DNA of 64,000 nt, taken from Sphingobacteriales bacterium 46-32 (GTDB taxonomy: Bacteria > Bacteroidota > Bacteroidia > Chitinophagales > Chitinophagaceae). The notes beneath the pieces are model-generated. The model saw only the letters and a list, made by a program, of their open reading frames with translations, ran no database searches and was not told the DNA's origin. The position numbers and the translations under genes were made by a program. Shown here one piece after another: positions 18,006 through 26,692 of this stretch (the stretch's first letter is position 1; each line of letters opens with the position of its first letter). Where the stretch lies: the NCBI GenBank assembly GCA_001898485.1, contig MKTY01000018.1, positions 233,421 to 297,420 on the forward strand, read 5' to 3'.

Positions 18006-19268
18006 ATGATTATGAGAAATTATATTAAAAAAGGCTTACACCTGCTCTGGTTAATTCCGGTTGTTGCCGTTGTATCGTGCAGCAAAGTGGCAGACTACAA
18101 AGAGGTGGTGTCGACCGATAAAACCAAACCTGCTGTTGTAACCGATATCCAGGTTCGTAACCTGCCCGGGGCAGCTGTTATCAAATACAAACTTCCCCTG
18201 TCGGAAAATATTCTGTATGTACAGGCCAACTATCAGATTAATGGTAAGACCAGCAGACAAACCAAAGTTTCTTACTACTCTGATAGTCTTCTGGTAAGTG
18301 GTTTTGAAAAAAGCCAGGAATATAAAGTAGTGCTGTATACAGTAAGCCGGGCCGATGTGTTTTCCGATTCGGTAGTGGTTACGGTGCATCCGGAAACACC
18401 CGCTTACCTCGCTGCATTTCCCAGCATCGTGGTGCGTCCCGACTTTGGCGGCATCAATATAAGCGTACAAAATACCGATAAGGCTAACCTGGGGATAGTG
18501 ACTATAACCAAAGATGCCGTTACCAAACAGTTCGAAATCGTTAATCAGCATTATACCAATGAGGCTGCGATCTCGTATAGCCTGCGCGGTTATCAGCCCG
18601 TACCGGTAGAGTTTGGTTTTTATATTACTGATCAGTACAACAATATTTCCGATACACTCTTCGCTACTATCACGCCCATCTTTGAACAGCAAATGGATAA
18701 GTCGCAGTTCAGGTCTTATGCACTGCCTTCTGATGCCAGAACCGGTTTTGGCTGGGTCATCGAAAACCTCTGGAATGGCAATACCGGTTCACCCGGTTAT
18801 CATACCGAACAACCGATTCAACCACTGGTATGGCCGGCAGTTATCACCTTCGATATGGGACAGGCAGCCAAACTGAGCCGGTATACAATCTGGAATCGCG
18901 GCATTGATGGTAGCGGCAACTGGCTCTGGCAGGCCGGAGCACCTCTCAAATGGACTTTATGGGGAAGAGAAGATACACCGGTCGATGAAACAATGCCCAG
19001 CGGCAGCAGCGCACCCGGACTGGGACAGGCATCACCAGCGGGCTGGATCAATCTCGGCACTTTTGATCTTCCGGCCAAACCATCCGGTTTACCCAACCCG
19101 CAATATACCAATGCCGATCTTGATTTCTGGAACGCCGGATTCAGCTTCAACTTTTCACTGGATCTTCCCAAAATCAGATATATCCGCTTTCAGTGCCTCG
19201 AGAATGCTTCGCAAACCAACAACTTTTTCAACATAGCCGAACTCAGTTTTTGGGGAGATCCCAGATAA
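18006..19268 (+). CDS. DUF4959/DUF5000-type surface lipoprotein
   Basis: A 420-residue lipoprotein with Cys25 in AVVSC. The N-terminal part (about 30-135) is DUF4959-like with TDIQVRNLPGAAVIKYKLP. A DUF5126-like middle (about 140-230) and a C-terminal DUF5000 / discoidin-like domain (about 255-418) with YIRFQCLEN...FNIAELSFWGD follow. Such proteins take the SusE/SusF position and probably bind glycan at the cell surface. Translation could also start at the third codon (18012). It lies 25 bp after susD. Confidence 0.85.
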   Translation: MIMRNYIKKGLHLLWLIPVVAVVSCSKVADYKEVVSTDKTKPAVVTDIQVRNLPGAAVIKYKLPLSENILYVQANYQINGKTSRQTKVSYYSDSLLVSGFEKSQEYKVVLYTVSRADVFSDSVVVTVHPETPAYLAAFPSIVVRPDFGGINISVQNTDKANLGIVTITKDAVTKQFEIVNQHYTNEAAISYSLRGYQPVPVEFGFYITDQYNNISDTLFATITPIFEQQMDKSQFRSYALPSDARTGFGWVIENLWNGNTGSPGYHTEQPIQPLVWPAVITFDMGQAAKLSRYTIWNRGIDGSGNWLWQAGAPLKWTLWGREDTPVDETMPSGSSAPGLGQASPAGWINLGTFDLPAKPSGLPNPQYTNADLDFWNAGFSFNFSLDLPKIRYIRFQCLENASQTNNFFNIAELSFWGDPR

Positions 19269-19286
19269 CCAATAAAAACGATCAAC

Positions 19287-20510
19287 ATGTCTAAAAACAC
19301 TTTATTACTGCTGTGGGTCATTTGTGTGGTGTATCTGTTGGGGTGCTCACAAAAACCAGACGACTTCAAAGATTTTCTGAATGGTCAGGAGGTTAAATAT
19401 CCCGGTGCTATCAACAACGCATTTGTGCGACCAGGCAACCAGCGTATCGGCATCGGATGGCTGGCCAGTCCCGATCCTTCTGTTACTAAATACCGTATTT
19501 TCTGGAACAACAAACAGGATTCAGTTGAAGTGCCTGCAGGTGCAAGCCTGGCTGATACGGTCTTTTCCGTTGTCAGCAATCTCCAGGAGTATACCTATAC
19601 CTTCATCGTATATTCGTACGATGCAAACGGCAACCGTTCTATTCCAAACGAGATTGGTAATGCACGGGTATACGGAAGTACGTACCGGCAGTCGCTGGTA
19701 AACCGGCCTATTAATCTCACAGAACCTTTTAAGTTGCTCAATGATGCCGGCACGTCCGTTACACTTAATTTCCTGACACCCGATACCTCCAACACCATCA
19801 CGTATGTGCGGTACACCAATACGAGTGATGAATTAAAAGAGGTAACCGTATCTCCTTCTCAAAATTCACTTACACTCAACGATTTTAAATACGGGTCAAA
19901 AGTGGCCTATCAGTCTTTTTATAAACCAACACGCGATGCGCTCGATTCATTTCCCACTACGGTGGTAGATACATTTCCGCGTATCGAATTTGGAATCGTG
20001 AATACAGATAAAGCGCTTTACAGTATTGTAAGATTACCTTATGATGTACAGCCCTACGAAGGGCAAACAGATGTAAACCGGCTTTGGGACGGGTCGGTAG
20101 GCCCTCAGGGGTATCCGAATATTTTTCACTCCAACGGTAACAGCCCACTGCCTCACCACTTCACATTCGACATGGGCATAGCTTATGACAGCCTGCGCAC
20201 GATGGAGGTAACAGGCCGTAATTGCTGCCACAATCCTGTAGAGTACGAGGTATGGGGTATTGCCGATATTACCAACGCAGCTACGACTGTGCCGGGCAAT
20301 GACCCGGGCTGGAAAGACGAGGCACTGGCCAAAGGATGGATTTTACTTAAAGAAGTGAGCCGTTCAGATGATGGTACAGGACCCTATACGCTTAACTTCT
20401 CAACCGATACCCCAAAGATCCGCTACATACGCCTGCGCATCAAACGGGTGGCGAGCAACGAAAGCAGCTACAGCAATCTGAGCGAACTCACTATTGGCTA
20501 TAAGAAATAA
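19287..20510 (+). CDS. DUF4998 surface lipoprotein with discoidin-like end
   Basis: A 407-residue lipoprotein with lipobox LLGC (Cys20). Residues 25-60 show the DUF4998 opening (FLNGQEVKYPGAINNAFVRPGNQRI). Fibronectin-like repeats of a SusE-type protein follow, and the last 150 residues resemble a galactose-binding (F5/8 type C, DUF5000) domain with HHFTFDMG and KIRYIRLRIKR. It is the last gene before a strong terminator and would present a second glycan-binding site on the outer membrane. Confidence 0.85.
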   Translation: MSKNTLLLLWVICVVYLLGCSQKPDDFKDFLNGQEVKYPGAINNAFVRPGNQRIGIGWLASPDPSVTKYRIFWNNKQDSVEVPAGASLADTVFSVVSNLQEYTYTFIVYSYDANGNRSIPNEIGNARVYGSTYRQSLVNRPINLTEPFKLLNDAGTSVTLNFLTPDTSNTITYVRYTNTSDELKEVTVSPSQNSLTLNDFKYGSKVAYQSFYKPTRDALDSFPTTVVDTFPRIEFGIVNTDKALYSIVRLPYDVQPYEGQTDVNRLWDGSVGPQGYPNIFHSNGNSPLPHHFTFDMGIAYDSLRTMEVTGRNCCHNPVEYEVWGIADITNAATTVPGNDPGWKDEALAKGWILLKEVSRSDDGTGPYTLNFSTDTPKIRYIRLRIKRVASNESSYSNLSELTIGYKK

Positions 20511-20519
20511 ACTATCGGC

Positions 20520-20557
20520 ATGAACGGCAGGGAAGGTCCATGCCGTTCATTTTTTTT
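20520..20557 (+). terminator. Rho-independent terminator after SusCD operon
   Basis: A perfect 10-bp stem ATGAACGGCA / TGCCGTTCAT with an 11-nt loop and a run of seven T. It separates the SusC/SusD operon from the catabolic operon that starts at 20621. Confidence 0.88.
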
Positions 20558-20620
20558 GACTGCCGTAAATCAGTAACAAATCTCTCCGGAAGGCAACGGA
20601 CGAGTGTATGATCGTTTTCT

Positions 20621-22939
20621 ATGAAACTTATAAACAGTCTTTTTTTTAGTCTCTTTCTGGTAACAGCCTCTGCGCAAAACCGGCCCCTGCAGATATGGTT
20701 TGATAAGCCGGCTGCACAATGGGAGGAAACACTTCCGTTGGGCAATGGCCGCCTGGGTATGACACCGGACGGAGGCGTGTTTAAGGAAAAAATTGTCTTA
20801 AACGACATTACTCTCTGGTCGGGCAGCAAACAGGATGCTAATAATTATGACGCCTATAAGCACCTGCCCGCTATCCGCTCGTTGATTGCCGATGGCAAAA
20901 ACGATGAGGCTCAAAAACTCATCGATAAAAACTTTGTTTGCCTGGGACCCGGTTCTGGTGGTAAGCAGTGGGGGTGTTTTCAACTGCTGGCCGATCTTTC
21001 TATTCAGTATAAATATGCTGGTACTGCTACGAGCTATTCGGGTTATGAACGCCGCCTTTCCCTGGATAGTGCAATCGCTACTACCACTTTTGAGAAAGAG
21101 GGTGTACAGTACCAACGTGAATATTTTTCCAGCTTTGGCGACGATGTGGATGTGATCAGAATAACCGCCAGCAAAAAAGGGCAGATTAATTTTACGGTAG
21201 ATATTAGCAGGCCTGAACGCGGTACGGCAGCGGTCATCGGTCAAATACTTCAATTGAGCGGCCGGCTCGATAATGGCACCGATGGTAATGGAATGCAGTA
21301 CCTCACACAGGTGAGGGTGCTTAATACTGGTGGCAGCCAACAGGTCAGCGGCAATCAGCTTCAAATTACCGGCGCCGATGAGGCAGTGATTTTTATTGCT
21401 ACCGCTACGGATTTTAAAAATACACGTTACCGTGAGCAGGTAGCCAGCAACCTGCGGGCCGCCTGTGCCCGATCATATCGCAGTCAGCGTACTCAGCACA
21501 TTCGTAACTTTCGCCGTTTGTTTAGTCGTGTGCAGGCCGATCTCGGCGTGGGCAGCAATGAACAGCTGACTACCGATCAACGCCTGGCTCAGTATTATCA
21601 GCATCCCGAAAATGACCGGTCACTGCCGGCGCTCTTTCTGCAGTTTGGCCGTTACCTCAGCATCAGCAGCACAAGGGTGGGGCTTTTACCTCCCAACCTG
21701 CAGGGGTTATGGGCACATCAGGTGCACACTCCCTGGAATGGCGATTATCACCTGGATATAAATGTGCAAATGAACCACTGGCCCGTAGAGATGTCAAATC
21801 TCTCCGAATTGAATCTGCCGCTTACAGAACTTGTACGGGGATTGGTAGAGCCCGGGCAAAAAACAGCGAAGGCCTATTACAATGCAGATGGCTGGGTAGC
21901 ACATGTAATCACCAATGTATGGGGCTTTACAGAACCCGGCGAAAGTGCTTCCTGGGGTGTGTCTAAAGCTGGCTCTGGCTGGCTGTGCAACAATCTGTGG
22001 GAGCATTATCTATACAGCAACGATGTGCGCTATCTCAAAAGCATTTATCCTATTCTGAAAGGTTCGGCTCTTTTTTATAAAAGTATACTGGTAAAAGATG
22101 CACGCACCGGCTGGCTGGTCACCTCGCCCTCCTCATCGCCTGAAAATTCTTTTATGCTGCCCAATGGCAATCACGCCAGTATTTGTGCAGGTGCAACCTT
22201 CGACAATCAGATTATTCGTGAGCTTTTTGGTAATCTGATTACAGCTGCACGCGTATTGAAAACAGACAGGGCCCTGGCCGACAGCTTGCAGGCATTGCTG
22301 CCACAATTGCCGCCGCCCGGTATTATTGCACCCGATGGCCGCATACAGGAATGGCTCGAAGACTATAAGGAAACGGATCCGCAGCACCGGCACATTTCTC
22401 ATCTCTATGGCTTATATCCTGCCAATCTTATAACACCCGATGCCACACCCGATCTGGCGGAGGCAGCGAAGAAGACACTCGAAGTACGGGGCGATGACGG
22501 GCCCAGTTGGGCTATTGCGCATAAACAACTTTTTTGGGCACGGCTCAAAGATGGTAACCGGGCATTTAAGCTGCTGCGCGAAATGCTGAAGCCCACCCTG
22601 CGTACCGATATCAATTATGGTGCAGGCGGCGGCGTTTACCCCAACCTGCTTTCGGCGGGACCTCCCTTTCAGATCGATGGCAATTTTGGCGCAGAAGCCG
22701 GCATAATGGAAATGCTGCTGCAAAGTCATGCCGGCTATATCGAACTGCTGCCGGCTATTCCCGATCTATGGAAGAAAGAAGGAAAGATAAAAGGGTTAAA
22801 AGCGCGCGGCAATATTACAGTCGCCTTTGAATGGAAAGACGGTCAGGTAACCACCTATAAACTCACTTCACCTCAAAAACAGGAAGTGAAAATAAAAGTG
22901 AATGGTCAGTTGCATACTGTACAAACCACCAGGTCATAA
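20621..22939 (+). CDS. GH95 alpha-L-fucosidase
   Basis: A 772-residue exported enzyme with a signal peptide cleaved near TASA-Q19. The N-terminal beta domain carries the GH95 signature (WEETLPLGNGRLGM at 34-47, NDITLWSG at 61-68). The catalytic (alpha/alpha)6 barrel holds DYHLDINVQMNHW (375-387), SPSSSPENS with likely acid E508, and QIDGNFG with likely base D686. In the Bifidobacterium enzyme AfcA two asparagines (N421, N423) support D766; here the pair is D379 and N381. GH95 enzymes remove terminal alpha-1,2-L-fucose, some L-galactose. It is the first gene of a seven-gene operon. Confidence 0.92.
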   Translation: MKLINSLFFSLFLVTASAQNRPLQIWFDKPAAQWEETLPLGNGRLGMTPDGGVFKEKIVLNDITLWSGSKQDANNYDAYKHLPAIRSLIADGKNDEAQKLIDKNFVCLGPGSGGKQWGCFQLLADLSIQYKYAGTATSYSGYERRLSLDSAIATTTFEKEGVQYQREYFSSFGDDVDVIRITASKKGQINFTVDISRPERGTAAVIGQILQLSGRLDNGTDGNGMQYLTQVRVLNTGGSQQVSGNQLQITGADEAVIFIATATDFKNTRYREQVASNLRAACARSYRSQRTQHIRNFRRLFSRVQADLGVGSNEQLTTDQRLAQYYQHPENDRSLPALFLQFGRYLSISSTRVGLLPPNLQGLWAHQVHTPWNGDYHLDINVQMNHWPVEMSNLSELNLPLTELVRGLVEPGQKTAKAYYNADGWVAHVITNVWGFTEPGESASWGVSKAGSGWLCNNLWEHYLYSNDVRYLKSIYPILKGSALFYKSILVKDARTGWLVTSPSSSPENSFMLPNGNHASICAGATFDNQIIRELFGNLITAARVLKTDRALADSLQALLPQLPPPGIIAPDGRIQEWLEDYKETDPQHRHISHLYGLYPANLITPDATPDLAEAAKKTLEVRGDDGPSWAIAHKQLFWARLKDGNRAFKLLREMLKPTLRTDINYGAGGGVYPNLLSAGPPFQIDGNFGAEAGIMEMLLQSHAGYIELLPAIPDLWKKEGKIKGLKARGNITVAFEWKDGQVTTYKLTSPQKQEVKIKVNGQLHTVQTTRS

Positions 22940-22954
22940 GGCAAACGAAAAAAA

Positions 22955-24175
22955 ATGATTACAGGTATAGAAATAGCCGACAGGCGGTTTGTGTTGGGAC
23001 AAGGGCAGGGGAGCGATGCCATTCATCGTGACCCCGTTTATTCCTATGCCGTTACCCAATTGCAGGATGATAGCGGGCACACCGGTACGGGTCTTGCCTT
23101 CACACTGGGTGAAGGGAATGACCTGGTATGCCGTGCAGCAGCTTTCTATGCAGCACGTTTAAAGGGGCAGGATATTGAAACGATTATGCAGCAGTTTGGC
23201 CGGTTGTTTCATGAACTGGCCAATGAGCAGCAGTTTCGCTGGCTGGGCCCTCACAAAGGTGTAGTGCATCTGGCACTGGCTTCTGTCACCAATGCCTGCT
23301 TTGATCTGTGGGCTAAAAAAAGAGGTGTGCCTTTATGGGCACTGCTCAATAGCCTGGATGTGGATGAAATTATAAACCTGCTGGACCTTTCTTATCTGGA
23401 AGATGTACTCACGCCTGCAGAAGCCAGGCAAATCATTGCAGACAACAGCCTGCATCGCAGCAGCCGCCTGCAGGTTTTGGAAAAAGGATATCCCGGTTAC
23501 GATACGTCTATCGGCTGGTTTAATTATACAGATGAGCAGGTACAGGAAAATGTGAAGCGGGCAGTGGGTAATGGGTTTACTGCTATGAAACTGAAAGTGG
23601 GATCTCCTGATGCTGCACGCGACATCAGGCGTGCTTACCTTGTACGGGAAGCAGCCGGTATGGAGGCTACGGTCATGCTGGATGCCAATCAGCAATGGAA
23701 CCTTCCACAGGCTATTTCCATATGTAAGGAACTGAAAGGCATGAATCCTTACTGGATCGAAGAGCCTACCCACCCCGATGATGTGCTGGCGCATCAAACC
23801 CTGGCTGCCGCTATAGCCCCGGTAAAGCTTGCGCTGGGTGAACATGTACCCAACAGGGTGGTGTTCAAAAATTATCTGCAAACGGGGTGTGCCGGATTCA
23901 TTCAGGCCGACGCTGTGCGGCTGGGAGGAGTCAGCGAGTTTTTGACCGTGAGCCTGCTCTGCCGAAAATACAATATTCCCGTAGTGCCGCATGTGGGCGA
24001 CATGGGACAACTCCATCAGCACCTTGTCTTATTCAATCATATCACACTGGGGCATGAAGCCCTGTTGCTGGAGCATATACCGCATTTGCAGCAGCACTTT
24101 GTATATCCTGTAAAAGTAAGTGGGGGCGTATATCACATCCCGCAGGAGGCCGGCAGTAGTTGTGATTTAAAGTGA
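22955..24175 (+). CDS. L-fuconate dehydratase (enolase superfamily)
   Basis: A 406-residue cytoplasmic enzyme converting L-fuconate to 2-keto-3-deoxy-L-fuconate. The catalytic set of the Xanthomonas fuconate dehydratase is in place with constant spacing: K212 and K214 in MKLKVG, metal ligands D243 (LDANQQW), E269 (WIEEPTHPDD) and E296 (LGEH), and H346 (VVPHVGD). The N-terminal capping domain carries RWLGPHKGVVHLA. The protein is about 30 residues shorter at the C-terminus than the Xanthomonas enzyme as I recall it. It lies 15 bp after the fucosidase, which supports fucose rather than another 6-deoxy sugar as the source. Confidence 0.87.
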   Translation: MITGIEIADRRFVLGQGQGSDAIHRDPVYSYAVTQLQDDSGHTGTGLAFTLGEGNDLVCRAAAFYAARLKGQDIETIMQQFGRLFHELANEQQFRWLGPHKGVVHLALASVTNACFDLWAKKRGVPLWALLNSLDVDEIINLLDLSYLEDVLTPAEARQIIADNSLHRSSRLQVLEKGYPGYDTSIGWFNYTDEQVQENVKRAVGNGFTAMKLKVGSPDAARDIRRAYLVREAAGMEATVMLDANQQWNLPQAISICKELKGMNPYWIEEPTHPDDVLAHQTLAAAIAPVKLALGEHVPNRVVFKNYLQTGCAGFIQADAVRLGGVSEFLTVSLLCRKYNIPVVPHVGDMGQLHQHLVLFNHITLGHEALLLEHIPHLQQHFVYPVKVSGGVYHIPQEAGSSCDLK

Positions 24176-24248
24176 GATAAGTGAAAATAAATAACAGACG
24201 AACTGCTGCAGATTTTTAACCGGTAATGAATACCTGAAGCCTTTCCGT

Positions 24249-25901
24249 ATGATTTCTACCATAGATATTATTATTGCTGTTTGCTACATCTTACTCATTC
24301 TGGCGGTAGGGCTATGGGCTGGTCTTCGCCAACGGCGCAGTAACCTGGCCGGAAGTGCCAGCAATTATTTCCTGGCAGGCAAATCGCTGAAATGGCCAGC
24401 CATTGGCCTGGCCCTGTTTGCCACCAATATTTCTACGGTTCACCTGGTTAGCCTCGCACAAAGCGGTTTCGATACGGGACTGCTAAACGGCAACTTTGAA
24501 TGGATGGCTGCATTTACATTGATTTTACTGGCTCTTTTTTTCGCCCCTTTTTATATCAAATCCGGAGTAGCCACACTGCCTGATTTTTTAGAGCGAAGAT
24601 ATGATCGCGCCTGCCGCGACTGGCTCACGATCATCTCTCTCGCATCGGCCGTTATCATCCACATTGCATTTTCGATGCTGGCCGGAGGAATTGTGCTCAA
24701 AACGCTTTTTAATGTAAATATGTATACCAGCGTGCTGATCATTTCGGTAATTACAGCTATATACACTATTATCGGCGGACTGAAAGCTGTGGTGATTACG
24801 GAATCTGTTCAGACCATCGTTTTGCTGGCAGGAGCCATTGTGATTACTGTGGCGGCTTTTCATAAAATGGGCGGCTGGGACCCCATGGTCAATGCGTTGG
24901 CAGCCGATCACCAACTGGAAAGGTTGTCTATGCTGCGTCCGTCTGGCGATGCCAGTGGAATGCCCTGGTATGCGGTATTTCTGGGCTATCCTGTCCTGGG
25001 TATCTGGTACTGGTGTGCCGATCAGACGATCGTGCAGCGGGTACTCGGTGCCAAAGATGTCAATCACGCCCGTGTAGGAACACTCTTTTGTGGGTTTATC
25101 AAGATTTTGCCCGTCTTCATTTTTGTATTGCCGGGTTTACTGGCTTTTACGTTGTCCAGGACCGGCGCACTCGATCTCAGTACTATTCAAACGGTCAATG
25201 CAGACGGCAGCATTACTACACATTCAAAAGGCATCTATACGCTGATGATAACACAACTGCTGCCCAGCGGTTTGGTGGGAATCCTGGTAGCCGCATTATT
25301 ATCCGGGCTCATGAGCCAGATATCGGGCGCACTTAATTCCATCTCTACCATGATCAGTTATGACGTGTATAAACGATATCGCCCCCTTACAGATGACCGC
25401 CGGCTTATCAGAGCCGGAAAGATTGCGGCCATGGTGGCACTTGTTTTCTCATTGTTGTTGCTGCCGCTGCTCAATCAGTATGAAAGTATTTTTAACGGGT
25501 TAAATGATATCATTGCTCATTTGGCACCACCCATCACCTGCGTATTTGTGCTGGGTGTATTCTGGGGCCGTGCTTCTGCAAAAGCTGCCCGCTTCACACT
25601 TTGGATAGGATCGGCACTTGGGGGCCTGGTTTTTACGGTCAATAAACTATGGCCGGCTACACCTGTTGGTAACATCCCGTTTATGATGATGGCCTTTTAC
25701 CTGTTTTGTATTTGCCTGCTGCTGCAGGTAGTATTATCATTTATTTACCCGATGCAGCATACAACTGGCAGTCAGAACTTTTACTGGAAAAACTTCAGGG
25801 AGCCTTTGCAGATAAAGGGATGGAGGGGATTGGGAAATTATAAAACACTTACGATGATTTTGTTGCTGGTCATGAGTGTATTGTTTTACTTATTCAGTTA
25901 A
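24249..25901 (+). CDS. Sodium/solute symporter (SSS family), second copy
   Basis: A 550-residue membrane protein with about 14 hydrophobic helices, nearer to the vSGLT type than the first symporter. Motifs: NYFLAGKSLKWPAIGLALFATNIS (about 38-61), TLPDFLERRYDRACRDW (about 108-124), YTIIGGLKAVVITESVQT and IWYWCADQTIVQRVLGAKD (about 254-272), which is typical of sugar symporters. It probably imports L-fucose, galactose or a sugar acid with sodium. It stands between fuconate dehydratase and fucose dehydrogenase, and its stop codon directly abuts the next start. Confidence 0.92.
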   Translation: MISTIDIIIAVCYILLILAVGLWAGLRQRRSNLAGSASNYFLAGKSLKWPAIGLALFATNISTVHLVSLAQSGFDTGLLNGNFEWMAAFTLILLALFFAPFYIKSGVATLPDFLERRYDRACRDWLTIISLASAVIIHIAFSMLAGGIVLKTLFNVNMYTSVLIISVITAIYTIIGGLKAVVITESVQTIVLLAGAIVITVAAFHKMGGWDPMVNALAADHQLERLSMLRPSGDASGMPWYAVFLGYPVLGIWYWCADQTIVQRVLGAKDVNHARVGTLFCGFIKILPVFIFVLPGLLAFTLSRTGALDLSTIQTVNADGSITTHSKGIYTLMITQLLPSGLVGILVAALLSGLMSQISGALNSISTMISYDVYKRYRPLTDDRRLIRAGKIAAMVALVFSLLLLPLLNQYESIFNGLNDIIAHLAPPITCVFVLGVFWGRASAKAARFTLWIGSALGGLVFTVNKLWPATPVGNIPFMMMAFYLFCICLLLQVVLSFIYPMQHTTGSQNFYWKNFREPLQIKGWRGLGNYKTLTMILLLVMSVLFYLFS

Positions 25902-26687
25902 ATGCGCAAAATGAAACTATTGCAACATAAGGTGATTTTTCTTACCGGTGGGTCTTCGGGCATTGGCCTGGAATGTGCCCGAAAATATCTGCAGCACGGC
26001 GCCACCGTAGTGATTGTATCCAACGATGCCACATCGCTGAAGGCCGCCGGCGAGGCACTGGCTATACCCGCCACCGATTGCCTGCTCGCTGATGTGGCAG
26101 ACCCTGCCGGTGTACAGCAGGCAATTGCGCAGACCCTGCAGCTGTATGGTCGTATTGATGTCATACACAACAATGCAGGTGTTGCCAACCCGGTATGCCC
26201 GCTGCATCAGACAAGCGATGAAGACTGGCAGCAGGTATTTGATGTCAATGTAAAAAGTATACTACTCACTACCCGCTATGGTTTGGAAGCCCTCAAAGAG
26301 GCAAAAGGATGCATTATCAATACCAGCAGCCTGGTGGCGGAGATAGGGCAGGAGAATCATGCGGCTTATGCTGCCAGTAAAGGAGCCGTTAATGCGCTTA
26401 CCAAATCTATGGCGCTTGACTATGCACCGTTTAAAATACGTGTCAATGCAGTAGCGCCGGCGGGTGTGTGGACCGAAATGCTGCGTAGCTGGGTAGCCGC
26501 TCAGGAAGACCCGTCATCGATGGAAGCCTATCTCAATCATATCCATCCGCTGGGGTATTGTCCCAATGGCGATGTGATTGCAGATGCCTGTGTGTTCCTG
26601 GCTTCTAAAAATGCCCAATTTATTACCGGCTGCATTTTGCCCGTAAGTGGCGGAGCCGAACTCGGTTATCGTACTGTTTTGGAGTAA
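25902..26687 (+). CDS. SDR, probable L-fucose dehydrogenase
   Basis: A 261-residue cytoplasmic short-chain dehydrogenase: cofactor loop TGGSSGIG (15-22), NNAG (90-93), N116, Ser142/143, Tyr156 and Lys160. The C-terminal part, with WTEMLRSWVAAQEDP and HPLGYCPNGDVIADACVFLAS, resembles NAD(P)-dependent L-fucose dehydrogenases of Burkholderia more than generic SDRs. It would oxidise L-fucose to fuconolactone, two steps before the dehydratase in the same operon. An alternative is 2-keto-3-deoxy-L-fuconate dehydrogenase, also an SDR. Start is the ATG at 25902, abutting the previous stop; 25911 is also possible. Confidence 0.8.
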   Translation: MRKMKLLQHKVIFLTGGSSGIGLECARKYLQHGATVVIVSNDATSLKAAGEALAIPATDCLLADVADPAGVQQAIAQTLQLYGRIDVIHNNAGVANPVCPLHQTSDEDWQQVFDVNVKSILLTTRYGLEALKEAKGCIINTSSLVAEIGQENHAAYAASKGAVNALTKSMALDYAPFKIRVNAVAPAGVWTEMLRSWVAAQEDPSSMEAYLNHIHPLGYCPNGDVIADACVFLASKNAQFITGCILPVSGGAELGYRTVLE

Positions 26688-26692
26688 AGAAT

